From CBDCGJ01 sp965238305 (GTDB taxonomy: Bacteria > Pseudomonadota > Alphaproteobacteria > GCA-2731375), in the NCBI GenBank assembly GCA_965238305.1, contig CBDEHK010000001.1, forward strand, positions 4,216,001 to 4,280,000: 64,000 nt of DNA, given 5' to 3'. Under the pieces are notes generated by a model. That model made no database searches, was not told the DNA's origin, and saw nothing but the letters and a program-made list of their open reading frames with translations. The position numbers and the translations under genes were made by a program. This document shows positions 35,290 through 43,991 of this stretch, piece by piece (the stretch's first letter is position 1; every line of letters begins with the position of its first letter).

Positions 35290-35889
35290 CTAGCTTATTG
35301 AAAATCCAATCGGAAGCACCTGAAAATTTCTCAGGCTCCAACAGATGGCGACGAAAAGTAGCCAATGAAACCACAATTTTTCACCAGCGAAAAATTGCAA
35401 GCGCCGTTTGACGATCCACACGCCAAGCCAGATCAGCAATGCGCCATCAGCAAATTCAAACAAATATACCACCGGGTAGTCGTTAAGATACTGACGTATT
35501 TCCAGCGGGAAATTCGGGACAAGTTCGTTAAAGTAATAATATATTTGCCACGGATAAATCGCGCAGAGAAGAGCCCACAAACAAACGGTGCGTTTTGGCA
35601 GTGTTGGCTGATACCGTCCCCAAAAAGTCCATATCAAGAACAACGCGGACATTATTGAAAGCAACGCAAAAATAAACGCAGCGAATACCAATAATTCGAA
35701 TCTAGTTGCTCTCAGGCCCACCATAAATAGGGAAAAGGATATGAGTGGCCACAATCCCAACTTTATTATTAGCAACGGAAGCAAGCTAACGCCGGCAATA
35801 ATCCATAGCCGGAAAAGCAAATACCGATCTATCGACGGATGAGCTGGATCGATTTCGGACTGGTTCTGATCGGGACTACGCATTTGCAA
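35290..35889 (-). CDS. Multi-pass membrane protein, candidate immunity protein 2
   Basis: A 199-aa paralogue of the membrane protein at 34204-34833. It shares 'RLWIIAGVSLLPL', 'CLWALLCAIYPWQIYYYF', 'YPVVYLFEFADGALLI' and 'FFAGEKLWFHWLLFVA'. It lies on the minus strand, convergent with the orphan effector tail, the same geometry as the first pair. The ~50 bp upstream of both membrane genes are also related (34870-34920 versus 35919-35969). No annotated family is recognised. Confidence 0.55.
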   Translation of the reverse strand: MQMRSPDQNQSEIDPAHPSIDRYLLFRLWIIAGVSLLPLLIIKLGLWPLISFSLFMVGLRATRFELLVFAAFIFALLSIMSALFLIWTFWGRYQPTLPKRTVCLWALLCAIYPWQIYYYFNELVPNFPLEIRQYLNDYPVVYLFEFADGALLIWLGVWIVKRRLQFFAGEKLWFHWLLFVAICWSLRNFQVLPIGFSIS

Positions 35890-35921
35890 CTCGGCGGTTC
35901 TAAGCTACTTACTATTGTGTT

Positions 35922-36308
35922 ATGCAATCAAAATACTACCAAAATAAGGCGGGCTATTTTACCGGCGCCGGGATTAACGATGCTGCCGCCAGCCTGAGCG
36001 GGGAAGAAAACGCCGATGAAATGTATATCGACAATGACGGCAACACCGCCTTCACCGCCAATAATGCCGGCGGTATCTTGGGCGGGAGTTCTTCCGGTCA
36101 GGACATTATTGTCCGCTTCGCCGTCAAGCCGACCAGCTCGATCCTGAGCCCGCGCCAGACCATCGATACCACCGGCCAGGCCACCTAAATCACCACCAAA
36201 GGCCGCCACGATCCCTGCGTCGGCATCCGCGCCGTCCCAGTCGGCGAAGCCATGATGGCCTGCATCCTAGCCGACCACAAACTGCGCCACCGCGGTCAGG
36301 TCGGTTAG
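35922..36308 (+). pseudogene. Chimeric cassette leader fused to a decayed aroC 3' fragment
   Basis: An 88-codon frame (35922-36188) begins with a leader 'MQSKYYQNKAGYFTGAG' that matches the leader of the orphan effector cassette. It then passes near GGCGCCGG into AroC residues 'AASLSGEENADEMYIDNDG'. The copy of aroC carries GAG to TAA at 36186-36188, and the rest of the fragment runs on to the original stop at 36306-36308. It cannot make chorismate synthase. It looks like a displaced gene end plus a recombination scar. Confidence 0.85.
35985..36308 (+). repeat. Direct repeat A: aroC 3' end, displaced copy
   Basis: A gap-free 324-bp copy of 31790-32113 with 19 differences (94% identity). Most changes are synonymous except Ile to Ser and the three-base change that creates a stop. 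The downstream sequences of the two copies are unrelated after the stop codon. Confidence 0.95.
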
Positions 36309-36511
36309 TTAAATCTCAGAGCAACGGCGTAAACGCTAACAACGCGTTGAATCGATTTACTCGTTTGAAAAACGTGATCTGCTAAATGTGGAAATAGTTC
36401 GAATTGTTGCACTATTCCTCAGGTGTAGAGAAAACTTTGTTTTGCCCTCAAAAATGTAATAGAAATAAAACACGTGATTTACAATCAATCCGCAATAACC
36501 GTGAGGATGTG

Positions 36512-37936
36512 ATGGCTGAATTACCTGAAATATTACAATCAGGAGAAGTTGCTAGATTGATCCCGGTAATTGCCGACAGTCGAAAAGAGCAAAGAGCGGT
36601 ATCTGTATTTTTAGCGACGCTGTCCGCGGTGCCGTTATTTTCCGATGCATTATTAGGCGGAATCGGCAAAAAACCGGGCAGACGAGCAAACATAAATACG
36701 TTTACGGAAGTGGTTTTGAAAACGGCTGGTTCGACGAATGATCGACCTGACGGCTTGATTGAAATGAAATCCGGGACAAAAAATTGGGTTGCGTTAGTTG
36801 AAGCAAAAATTAGCGCGGCCAAATTAGACAAAGATCAAGTGCAACGATACATGCAGTTAGCTAAAGCCCAAAATATCGACGCTGTGATTACGATCTCCAA
36901 CCAATTTGTTCCGCGTCCGCAACACAGTCCAATTACTGTTCCATGGCAATTAGCAAAGTCTGTCTTGTTATTTCATTGGTCTTGGAAACACATTTTGACA
37001 GAGGCACTTTTGATTCAGCAATCAAAATCCATCGAGGATCCGGATCAAGCATTCATCCTGCGTGAGTTTGTCAGATTCATCTCGCACGATTCTGTCGGCA
37101 TCACTGGCTTCAACAAAATGCCAACCGTTTGGCGAGAGCTTGTTGCCAAAGTAAAAAGTGGTGCCCTACCGAGACGATCATCCGAGGAGGTTGCTTTTGT
37201 TGTAGATGCTTGGCAACAAGAAATGCGCGATTTAGCCTTGCGCATGTCACACCACTTGGCGGTTCGTGTACAAATTAGCCTCAACAAAACCCAAATTAGC
37301 GAAAAAACAGCATGGACAAATAATTTAAGAGATGAACTCGTTGACAGCAACACTTTGTCTGCAGAACTCAATATCCCAAATGCGGCAGCGCCAATCGGAA
37401 TTTGCGCCGACGTTCGCGCGCAAGTCGTCAAAGTAGGCATGCAAATAAAAGCGCCAGAAGACCGGAAAACGTCACAAGCCCGAGTAAATTGGTTACTCAG
37501 GCAAATCAGAAACGCACCTGAGAAAGATATATTTGTTCGGATAATATGGCCATCACGACAACGAGACTTAGTCTGCTCGCTCGCGGACTTGCGATTGGAC
37601 ACCAAACAAATTCTCGATAGCTATAAGCAGGTGCCCCGTGCATTTGAAGTTTTTTATGTAGCCGATGATGCGCGTAAGTTTTCGGGCCCAAATACATTGA
37701 TTGAAATGATTGAGCATGAAGTGCCGTATTTCTACGACAATATCTGCCAAGAAATAGATCCGTGGGTGCCGAGCCCTCCGAAGTCGGCGGCTCCAATTTT
37801 GGCGGCAGCAGAACCTGAATCTGCGGCTAATCAAGCCGTTGATACGAGACGAAAAGGAAGTAAGAAAAGCGACCAAACTCCCGGCAACCAGCATTCAATC
37901 CTTTTGGACATACCGCCGTTCTTGCGACGTTTTTGA
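36512..37936 (+). CDS. PD-(D/E)XK-like nuclease-domain protein
   Basis: A 474-aa protein whose N-terminal third contains 'RPDGLIEM' followed by 'WVALVEAKI' and 'DQVQRYMQLAK', the spacing of the D...ExK...Q motif in PD-(D/E)XK nuclease folds. The rest (about residues 170-440) is unrecognised, and the C-terminal ~45 residues are low in complexity and basic. ATG 36512 has AGGA upstream; 36 codons of open frame before it look non-coding. It stands alone between two gene-tail duplications. DNA cleavage in defence is possible but not shown. Confidence 0.6.
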   Translation: MAELPEILQSGEVARLIPVIADSRKEQRAVSVFLATLSAVPLFSDALLGGIGKKPGRRANINTFTEVVLKTAGSTNDRPDGLIEMKSGTKNWVALVEAKISAAKLDKDQVQRYMQLAKAQNIDAVITISNQFVPRPQHSPITVPWQLAKSVLLFHWSWKHILTEALLIQQSKSIEDPDQAFILREFVRFISHDSVGITGFNKMPTVWRELVAKVKSGALPRRSSEEVAFVVDAWQQEMRDLALRMSHHLAVRVQISLNKTQISEKTAWTNNLRDELVDSNTLSAELNIPNAAAPIGICADVRAQVVKVGMQIKAPEDRKTSQARVNWLLRQIRNAPEKDIFVRIIWPSRQRDLVCSLADLRLDTKQILDSYKQVPRAFEVFYVADDARKFSGPNTLIEMIEHEVPYFYDNICQEIDPWVPSPPKSAAPILAAAEPESAANQAVDTRRKGSKKSDQTPGNQHSILLDIPPFLRRF

Positions 37937-38009
37937 GACGTTATTGAATAGTGTGAGGACCCAGCCAACTATTGGCGGCTCATTGGTAGCAATACAGGTT
38001 TGAGTTTGT

Positions 38010-38286
38010 CGCTCCTCACCCATCAACCGGGACAAAATTGTAGACGCCGACGCCTTGGATGATCATGAATTTGCACGGGCCATCGTCGAGGCCGTGGACC
38101 AGATGCGGGGTCTTTGCCTCAACCGTGCAGCGTTGGCCGGGCTGTAGCTGCATGACTTGATCCGGTGAGCGGGTCTCAACAATCGTCACCCCTTCCAGGC
38201 CGACGAAGCTATCGGCGATGTCGGAATGCAGATGCCAGGGCACGTTTTGCCCGGCCGCGAGCGTGAGCACCCGGACGCGTAGGTCG
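38010..38286 (-). pseudogene. Truncated cupin gene fragment (direct repeat C, displaced copy)
   Basis: Encodes the last ~89 residues of a cupin ('LTLAAGQNVPWHLHSDIAD' to 'GVGVYNFVPV') but lacks the first ~25 residues present in the intact copy at 40352-40684. The two align without gaps over 277 bp (offset 2,336), with about 90% identity. Homology ends a few bases past the stop codon. An ATG at 38306 opens the frame but the preceding codons are unrelated, so expression is doubtful. Confidence 0.8.
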
Positions 38287-38516
38287 GTGGTGCCATCTTG
38301 CTGCAAGGATTATATTCAATTAGGATCATGAAGTCTAAGAAAGACAAAGGTTTAAGTGGTGGAAATATACACACCGCCCGCATTAATTTCACAAATTTGG
38401 AAGTTTCGGATATTAAAGTATCCAATCACGCGCTATGAGTGGATGTGCAAATTATGCCGCTCGGTAATACACCTTTGCATACGCGTGTCCAGTTACTCGC
38501 AAAACGGTATAAATAG

Positions 38517-39344
38517 ATGATCGCTCAGTTGGCGAAAATTGTTACTGCTTTTGCTACGCTTTGTATTCTCGGAATTCTTAGTGTTGGCGTCAGCCATGCG
38601 AATTCTGTGCGTCACCAATCGACGGTCAAATTTATCAGTGTCGGAAAGCCGGATGAATATTGCATCGTCGATGTCCGCTTTTCCTGGCCACAGAATATTT
38701 CCACCACGCAGAAGGAGCACGATTTTTTTGCGATTGTGTCTGACGGCGCCGACGGCGTGCTTACCGGCACAATAATTGGCGTTGACCTCGTCGATTTTAC
38801 ATACATTTCATTCATTTTTTGGCAGCAATGCGATACGCCGGCCATGCTGCAAACGAAAAAATTCATCGACCATTTAGGCGACTTAATAACTGTGCCGGGC
38901 CGCCCGGAAATCGCCCCGCCAATTTTTTCGGCGCGAAGCACAAATGGCGAAAACAGCAAACGCATTTTGTATTACCGTGACTATGTGAGACAGGTCCGGG
39001 AAAACAACGCAACGGATATTGCAGGAAATCGAAACTTCGGCTTTGCGTTGCAGCAGGAAAACTACAGCTATGACGAATGCCATGTCAGAGTCGATATGGT
39101 TGGCGAGAAAGCCTGGACGCAAAATTTCGCGCTGGCCGAAGTATGGCCGCGGGCGCAAGCGCTCGGACTATCTTTTTACAAAATCAAACAATCTTCGAAA
39201 GCACAAAACTGGGCGATCATTCTTTTCGATCAATGTGACGACGCGACAATCGTCGCGGAACGGATAATCCGCTGGACGGCGCGGTCTCTTGGTCAGGATT
39301 TGACCGGCGTGCAGATCGAATTCACCAGGCCGAAGGCCGAATAA
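38517..39344 (+). CDS. Secreted protein of unknown function, paralogue 1
   Basis: A 275-aa protein with a clear signal peptide (residues 1-29, cleavage after 'SHA'). The mature part shares landmarks with the next gene: 'YCIVDVRFSW' near its start, one Cys in 'FWQQCDTP', and 'IILFDQCDDATIVAERIIRWTARSLGQDL' near the end. Conserved Cys may form disulfides in the periplasm. It is 5 bp upstream of its paralogue. No family is recognised. The pair is enclosed by the two cupin repeats, suggesting it arrived as a unit. Confidence 0.6.
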   Translation: MIAQLAKIVTAFATLCILGILSVGVSHANSVRHQSTVKFISVGKPDEYCIVDVRFSWPQNISTTQKEHDFFAIVSDGADGVLTGTIIGVDLVDFTYISFIFWQQCDTPAMLQTKKFIDHLGDLITVPGRPEIAPPIFSARSTNGENSKRILYYRDYVRQVRENNATDIAGNRNFGFALQQENYSYDECHVRVDMVGEKAWTQNFALAEVWPRAQALGLSFYKIKQSSKAQNWAIILFDQCDDATIVAERIIRWTARSLGQDLTGVQIEFTRPKAE

Positions 39345-39349
39345 TCGGC

Positions 39350-40195
39350 ATGTTTTCTGTCAGAAGATTTCTTCAACTATTGGCATTTCCTATTGGCGCA
39401 TTCCTGATTTTTCTAGCCGCCTGCGGCGATGGCGAACACCAGGTAAATCAGTCCCGCATGAAATACAAGGCGTCGGGTGACTTCGCCAATTATTGCATCG
39501 TCGATATGGCTTTCACCTGGTCCGACGAAAGCGATCCGAAGGATCGGGAGCAATATTATCGCCGCATCGTCCTCTCCCTAAACGAAATATTTTTGGGATT
39601 TACGCCCTGGCAAGCCGATTTGGCGGGCTTCGACTTCGCCGTATTTGGCGTCGATGCGCCTTGTCAATCCGGGGTCTTACCGGCGCGTCAGGACGTCACG
39701 AGGAGTATTATGGAAATTGGCCGCGCCTACGAACTCGATGCAGTACTTAAGGAAACAAAGATCGACTATACCGCCGGGAACGAAAGCGGGCGGCTGTTGG
39801 ATTATTTTGCCCTGAGCCGGCAGAGAAAGAAAATAAGATTGTCGGCAACGAAGCACATCCACCGCGAACTGTTTCGACTTGAACAACCGCATTATGATAT
39901 TTACGACTGCCTCGTGTATTTGCAGGACGGACTAAAGTTTCTGCAGAAATATGATCCTTACTTGCAGGAATTCTCCCAGCGCATGGTAAAATACGGCCCG
40001 TCGATTAGAGACATTACTACAACGCCAAAAAGCCAGGCAGTTGTTTTTGTCATGGCCGATCAATGTGAAGACCGCCAAGCCATCGTCGCCCGCACAATCC
40101 GCTGGACTGCACTGCTCATGAACATCGAACTCCCGAATAAGAACTTTAAGATGCAAATAAACGATCTGCATGACATATATCCTTGGCGGCAATAA
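39350..40195 (+). CDS. Lipoprotein of unknown function, paralogue 2
   Basis: A 281-aa protein with a lipobox ('FLAAC', Cys at about residue 25) after a hydrophobic segment, so probably membrane-anchored. It shares 'YCIVDMAFTW', 'FGVDAPC' and 'FVMADQCEDRQAIVARTIRWTALLMNIEL' with the preceding secreted protein, at low overall identity. A soluble periplasmic form next to a lipoprotein form is reminiscent of effector/immunity or binding-protein pairs, but no evidence decides this. Confidence 0.6.
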   Translation: MFSVRRFLQLLAFPIGAFLIFLAACGDGEHQVNQSRMKYKASGDFANYCIVDMAFTWSDESDPKDREQYYRRIVLSLNEIFLGFTPWQADLAGFDFAVFGVDAPCQSGVLPARQDVTRSIMEIGRAYELDAVLKETKIDYTAGNESGRLLDYFALSRQRKKIRLSATKHIHRELFRLEQPHYDIYDCLVYLQDGLKFLQKYDPYLQEFSQRMVKYGPSIRDITTTPKSQAVVFVMADQCEDRQAIVARTIRWTALLMNIELPNKNFKMQINDLHDIYPWRQ

Positions 40196-40345
40196 CGCCC
40201 CAGACAATTGCCCACCCCATCCACGTTGGCATTGCGGTTGACGAAAGGAGAGTTTGATCGGCGGTCTGGGAGGGTTCAATGATTGAACAATTGTCTTGCC
40301 GGTGTGACTGGCGGGACTGCTGGGTTTGAAGATCGTCGCGATCGC

Positions 40346-40622
40346 CGTTCCTCACTCCGCAACCGGGACAAAATCGTAGACGCCGACGCCTTGGATGAGC
40401 ATGAATTTGCATGGGCCATCGTTGAGGCCGTGGACAAAGTGCGGGGTTTTCGCGTCGACCGCGCAACGTTCGCCGGGGTGTAGTTGGGTGACTTGATCCG
40501 GCGACCGGGTCTCAACAATCGTCACGCCTTCCAGGCCGACGAAGCGATCGGCGATGTCGGAATGCAGATGCCAGGGCACGTTTTGCCCGGCCGCGAGCGT
40601 GAGCACACGGACGCGCAGGTCG
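40346..40622 (-). repeat. Direct repeat C: cupin 3' end, intact copy
   Basis: Gap-free counterpart of 38010-38286 with 27 differences counted over the 271 bp from the stop codon (about 90%). The intact gene lies upstream and its displaced 3' fragment downstream in the direction of transcription. This is the same geometry as the aroC pair. Confidence 0.92.
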
Positions 40623-40684
40623 CTGCCGTCCGCCACGGTTTCCCGGCCGGCGATTTCGTAACTGCCTTGGCTACGTTCTTCCAT
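40352..40684 (-). CDS. Small cupin-domain protein (intact copy)
   Basis: A 110-aa single-domain cupin with the first motif 'PWHLHSDIADRFVGLEG' (HxH and Glu) and the second 'PHFVHGLNDGPCKFMLIQGVG'. Its last 277 bp are duplicated at 38010-38286. It is divergent from the AEC transporter gene. The metal-binding fold is clear; the substrate is unknown. Confidence 0.85.
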   Translation of the reverse strand: MEERSQGSYEIAGRETVADGSDLRVRVLTLAAGQNVPWHLHSDIADRFVGLEGVTIVETRSPDQVTQLHPGERCAVDAKTPHFVHGLNDGPCKFMLIQGVGVYDFVPVAE

Positions 40685-40834
40685 CTGGTTTCTCCTTCAG
40701 GGTCAAAATTACACCCATTCGCCACGGACGGCAATATTGACGATCCAGTATGCTGGTATGACTTTTGTTGGATTATGTAATAGCGTGCAAACAAGCAATT
40801 GCCTGTCAGACCATCTGGGGCTAAGGGGGAAGCC

Positions 40835-41749
40835 ATGATCTCGGCACTTGCCGATCCTATTCTGCCGGTATTTTTTGTCATCGTCGTGGGCGCAATCCTG
40901 GGCCGGGTGCGGCTTTTTACCGAGCCGATGGCGCGGCATCTGAACGCCTTCGTGTTTTATGTTGCGCAGCCGGCATTGATCATGCTGCTGGCCGCAAATG
41001 CCCCGTTCGAGGATTACGATCTGCCGGCCCTTGGCCTTTATTTCGCCAGTGAAGTCGCGGTCTATGGCGGCGTTGCCCTGATCGCCTACAAGGTGTTCCG
41101 GCGCGATGCCCGGGAGGCGATCCTGCTGGGGATGACCAGCGTCTTCGTCAATCATCTCTATTATGTGCTTCCGATCGTGCGCCTTATTCACGGCGCTGAA
41201 GCGAGCGCACCCATCGAAGGGGCGATTTTCGTCGATGTGGCGATACTGTTCTGTGGCACGGTGTTCGTGATGGAGCTGTCGTCCAGGCAGTCTGTTTCGC
41301 TGCGGGAATATCCCCGTATGCTGGCCAAGAACCCGGCCTTGTGGGCCTTGGGGTTCGGATTGATCGCGAATGCTGCGGGTGGCGCCATCCCCTCCGGCAT
41401 TCATACCTTTGTCCAATTTACCGGCAGCGCGGCAGCGCCCATTGCGCTCTTTGCCCTGGGCGTGGTGCTATCGCAGGTAAATTTCCGCCACTTGAGTTGG
41501 TTGCTGGCGGTCATTGTTCTGGCAAAAGTCCTGGTCCATCCAATCCTGGCGTTCAGCGCCCTTTCGGCAGGTGACATTACCGCGGCATGGTCAAGCCCGC
41601 TGATCATCTTGGCCGCCGGCCCGTGCGGGGCGATGCCCTTTGTCATCGCCCTGCAGTACAAGGTCGATACCACGCTGATGGCCAAGGCCATTCTGATTTC
41701 AACCCTGCTCACGCTCTTTAGTTTAGCGGCGTTGACGGAACTCATATAA
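40835..41749 (+). CDS. AEC-family (auxin efflux carrier-like) transporter
   Basis: A 304-aa membrane protein with about ten helices in two halves, the AEC/BASS-like fold. It starts 'ISALADPILPVFFVIVVGAILG' and has 'NAFVFYVAQPALIMLLAAN' (the broken-helix region) and the C-terminal 'AAGPCGAMPFVIALQY'. ATG 40835 is preceded by a purine-rich AGGGGGAA. Bacterial members export or import malonate, malate and other small acids. It is divergent from the cupin gene. Confidence 0.88.
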   Translation: MISALADPILPVFFVIVVGAILGRVRLFTEPMARHLNAFVFYVAQPALIMLLAANAPFEDYDLPALGLYFASEVAVYGGVALIAYKVFRRDAREAILLGMTSVFVNHLYYVLPIVRLIHGAEASAPIEGAIFVDVAILFCGTVFVMELSSRQSVSLREYPRMLAKNPALWALGFGLIANAAGGAIPSGIHTFVQFTGSAAAPIALFALGVVLSQVNFRHLSWLLAVIVLAKVLVHPILAFSALSAGDITAAWSSPLIILAAGPCGAMPFVIALQYKVDTTLMAKAILISTLLTLFSLAALTELI

Positions 41750-41985
41750 ATCGTGCGGATTGACCGAATTGTGTAACCAGACTGAGTTTAGCGCTATAGA
41801 CCATGATAAAACTAGAAGGCACATTGGACGATATAAATGCATTACAATTTCATCACAAATTCATGCGGTAATGCGGAAGGCAGGACACAATAGCTTTAGA
41901 GGAAACGAGGAGCAGCCAGCAAGGGCGCATTACGCCCGGCCTGCTAACCGCCATTGTCGTTGTTGTAACCTTCGCGGCGATAAGT

Positions 41986-43839
41986 TTGTCTGTTTTGCGG
42001 CTGTTTCATCCGTATATCAAACTCGCCGGTCTGCTGGACGCGACCCATTTCTTTTACCTGCTCGCCTTGTTGATGTTGCCGCTGGTGTTTCTTTTTCTAC
42101 CGGCGCGCAAAGGTGATCCGCGCGATTATGTGCCCTGGTACGATTTACTGTTGGCCGCCGCGACCGTCGTTTGTTTGACCTATTATCTAATATTCGCCGA
42201 CCCCATCCATGTCGACGGCTGGGAGTTCGAGCCGCCTGATCACGCCTTGGTTGCGGCGATTATCGGTTGGTTGTTACTGCTGGAAATAGGTCGGCGCACG
42301 GGCGGCTGGCCAATTTTTTTGCTCACCGGCATTATTTCGCTTTATCCGCTGGTCGCCGATGATCTGCCAGCACTGATCGATGGCCAGACTTATACCTTTG
42401 CCGGCGCGATCTCGTTTCACATGTTCTCCGTGGAAAGTTTTCAGGGCCCGCCGCTCCGGGCCTATGCGGAACTGGCGTTTGGTTATTTGGTTTTTGGCGC
42501 CACCTTGCAATATGCCGGCGGTGGGCGGTTTTTCCTCGACCTCGCTTTTGCGATCCTTGGCAAGGTACGCGGCGGGCCGGCCAAAGTTGCGATTGTGGCC
42601 AGCGGCCTGATGGGTTCAATGAGTGGCAGCGTGGTCTCTAACGTCTTGACCACAGGGTCGGTCACGGTGCCGGTCATGCGTCGCACCGGCTTTCGCCCCA
42701 GTTATGCCGGCGGGGTGGAGGCTGCCGCATCGACCGGAGGGGTTTTGATGCCGCCCATCATGGGCGCTGCCGCCTTTGTTATGGCCAGCGTTATGGGAGT
42801 GCGATATGTCGAGATTGCCGTGGCGGCAACAATTCCATCGCTGCTGTATTTCTTTGGCTTATTTGTCCAGATCGACAGTTATGCGGCGCGACACAACGTG
42901 GCTGGCCTGGCTGACGATGTCCTGCCGTCTTTGCGCGCGACACTTCGAAATGGTTGGTATTATCTGCTCTCTTTTATTGTCCTAGTAGTCCTTTTATTAT
43001 CTTTTGGTTGGCAGCAGGCGGCGCCCTATTGGGCCAGCCTCGTCCTCATCGTGTCACAAGCATGGCTCGGGAAAACCAAATATAAATGGCGTGATCTGCG
43101 GGTGTTTATATTGGGAACCGCGGAACAATTGGTGACTTTGGCCGGACTGCTGGCCCCTATCGGCCTGATTATTGGCGCCTTGATGATGACCGGAATGGTC
43201 GGCAATTTCACCTACGATATGTTGTCCGTGGCCGGTGACAACGTCCTATTCCTGTTGGTATTAGGCGCGGTCACAAGCTTTATATTAGGCATCGGCATGA
43301 CCGTCGCTGCCGCCTATATGTTTCTGGCGATTACGCTCGCCCCCACTTTGATCGCTGTCGGCATAGAGCCCATGGCTGCGCATATGTTCATTTTGTATTG
43401 GGGTATGCTGTCCTATATCACGCCGCCAGTGGCCATCGGCGCATTTGCGGCGGCTGGACTGGCCCACGCCTCACCCATGCGCACTTCGTTGGAAGCGATG
43501 CGCTTAGGCACAGTCATCTATTTCATTCCGTTTTTCTTTGTCTTTAATCCCGGTTTGCTGGGTTATGGCGAGTTTTGGGATGTCATATTGCTTATTTTAA
43601 ACGCGCTGATCGGCGTTGTGTTGGTCGCTAGTGGCTTACAAGGCCACCTGGTCATGTTTGGGTTATTGGGATCCCGCGCGTTTGGCCTCATTGGACGGTT
43701 TATGTTGATCGCCGCCGGGATGACCATGATGGCGCCGAGTGGGACCTTAAACTTGTCTGGCTGGCAGTTATATGCCATTGCCTTGTGTCTTCTCTTGCCG
43801 GCGCTTTTGTTGTGTCGTTTCGCGCGGGCGGCGCGCTGA
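41986..43839 (+). CDS. TRAP transporter permease, DctQM-type fused (12+ helices)
   Basis: A ~617-aa fused TRAP permease with a small N-terminal DctQ-like unit and a large DctM unit. Family marks are 'GLMGSMSGSVVSNVLTTGSVTVPVM', 'VEAAASTGGVLMPPIMGAAAF' and 'YITPPVAIGAFAAAGLA'. The first standard start is TTG 41986, but the frame is open back to 41872 and encodes a plausible first helix (LLTAIVVVVTFAAISLSVL), so the true N-terminus may use ATT 41929 or be damaged by a frameshift; an out-of-frame ATG lies at 41871. No solute-binding protein gene is adjacent. Confidence 0.88.
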   Translation: MSVLRLFHPYIKLAGLLDATHFFYLLALLMLPLVFLFLPARKGDPRDYVPWYDLLLAAATVVCLTYYLIFADPIHVDGWEFEPPDHALVAAIIGWLLLLEIGRRTGGWPIFLLTGIISLYPLVADDLPALIDGQTYTFAGAISFHMFSVESFQGPPLRAYAELAFGYLVFGATLQYAGGGRFFLDLAFAILGKVRGGPAKVAIVASGLMGSMSGSVVSNVLTTGSVTVPVMRRTGFRPSYAGGVEAAASTGGVLMPPIMGAAAFVMASVMGVRYVEIAVAATIPSLLYFFGLFVQIDSYAARHNVAGLADDVLPSLRATLRNGWYYLLSFIVLVVLLLSFGWQQAAPYWASLVLIVSQAWLGKTKYKWRDLRVFILGTAEQLVTLAGLLAPIGLIIGALMMTGMVGNFTYDMLSVAGDNVLFLLVLGAVTSFILGIGMTVAAAYMFLAITLAPTLIAVGIEPMAAHMFILYWGMLSYITPPVAIGAFAAAGLAHASPMRTSLEAMRLGTVIYFIPFFFVFNPGLLGYGEFWDVILLILNALIGVVLVASGLQGHLVMFGLLGSRAFGLIGRFMLIAAGMTMMAPSGTLNLSGWQLYAIALCLLLPALLLCRFARAAR

Positions 43840-43892
43840 GAACGGCTAAATGGTGTGACGATTAACTTCATCTGTATTCTTGTCCTGAATTA

Positions 43893-43926
43893 AACGGCCA
43901 CTAACGGTCGTTCGGTTTTCCTTTTC
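43893..43926 (+). terminator. Rho-independent-like terminator after the TRAP gene
   Basis: AACGGCC (43893-43899) pairs with GGTCGTT (43906-43912) over 7 bp with one G-U wobble and a 6-nt loop. The T-rich run CGGTTTTCCTTTT follows. It lies 54 bp after the TRAP stop and before the MetE-like gene. Confidence 0.6.
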
Positions 43927-43991
43927 TGGCAATCAATTGACATAATGGGTACAATTTCCATTGCACGGATTGACCCAGAAAAGGGGAGCAA

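Noticed and set aside
40252..40262. AGAGTTTGATC, identical to part of the conserved 16S rRNA 5' end
   Set aside because: Only 11 bases match and nothing rRNA-like follows; chance occurrence in a non-coding stretch.
40274..40288. Palindrome GTTCAAT-G-ATTGAAC downstream of the lipoprotein gene
   Set aside because: Single 7-bp-arm palindrome without context of a regulator or T-tract; too weak to annotate.
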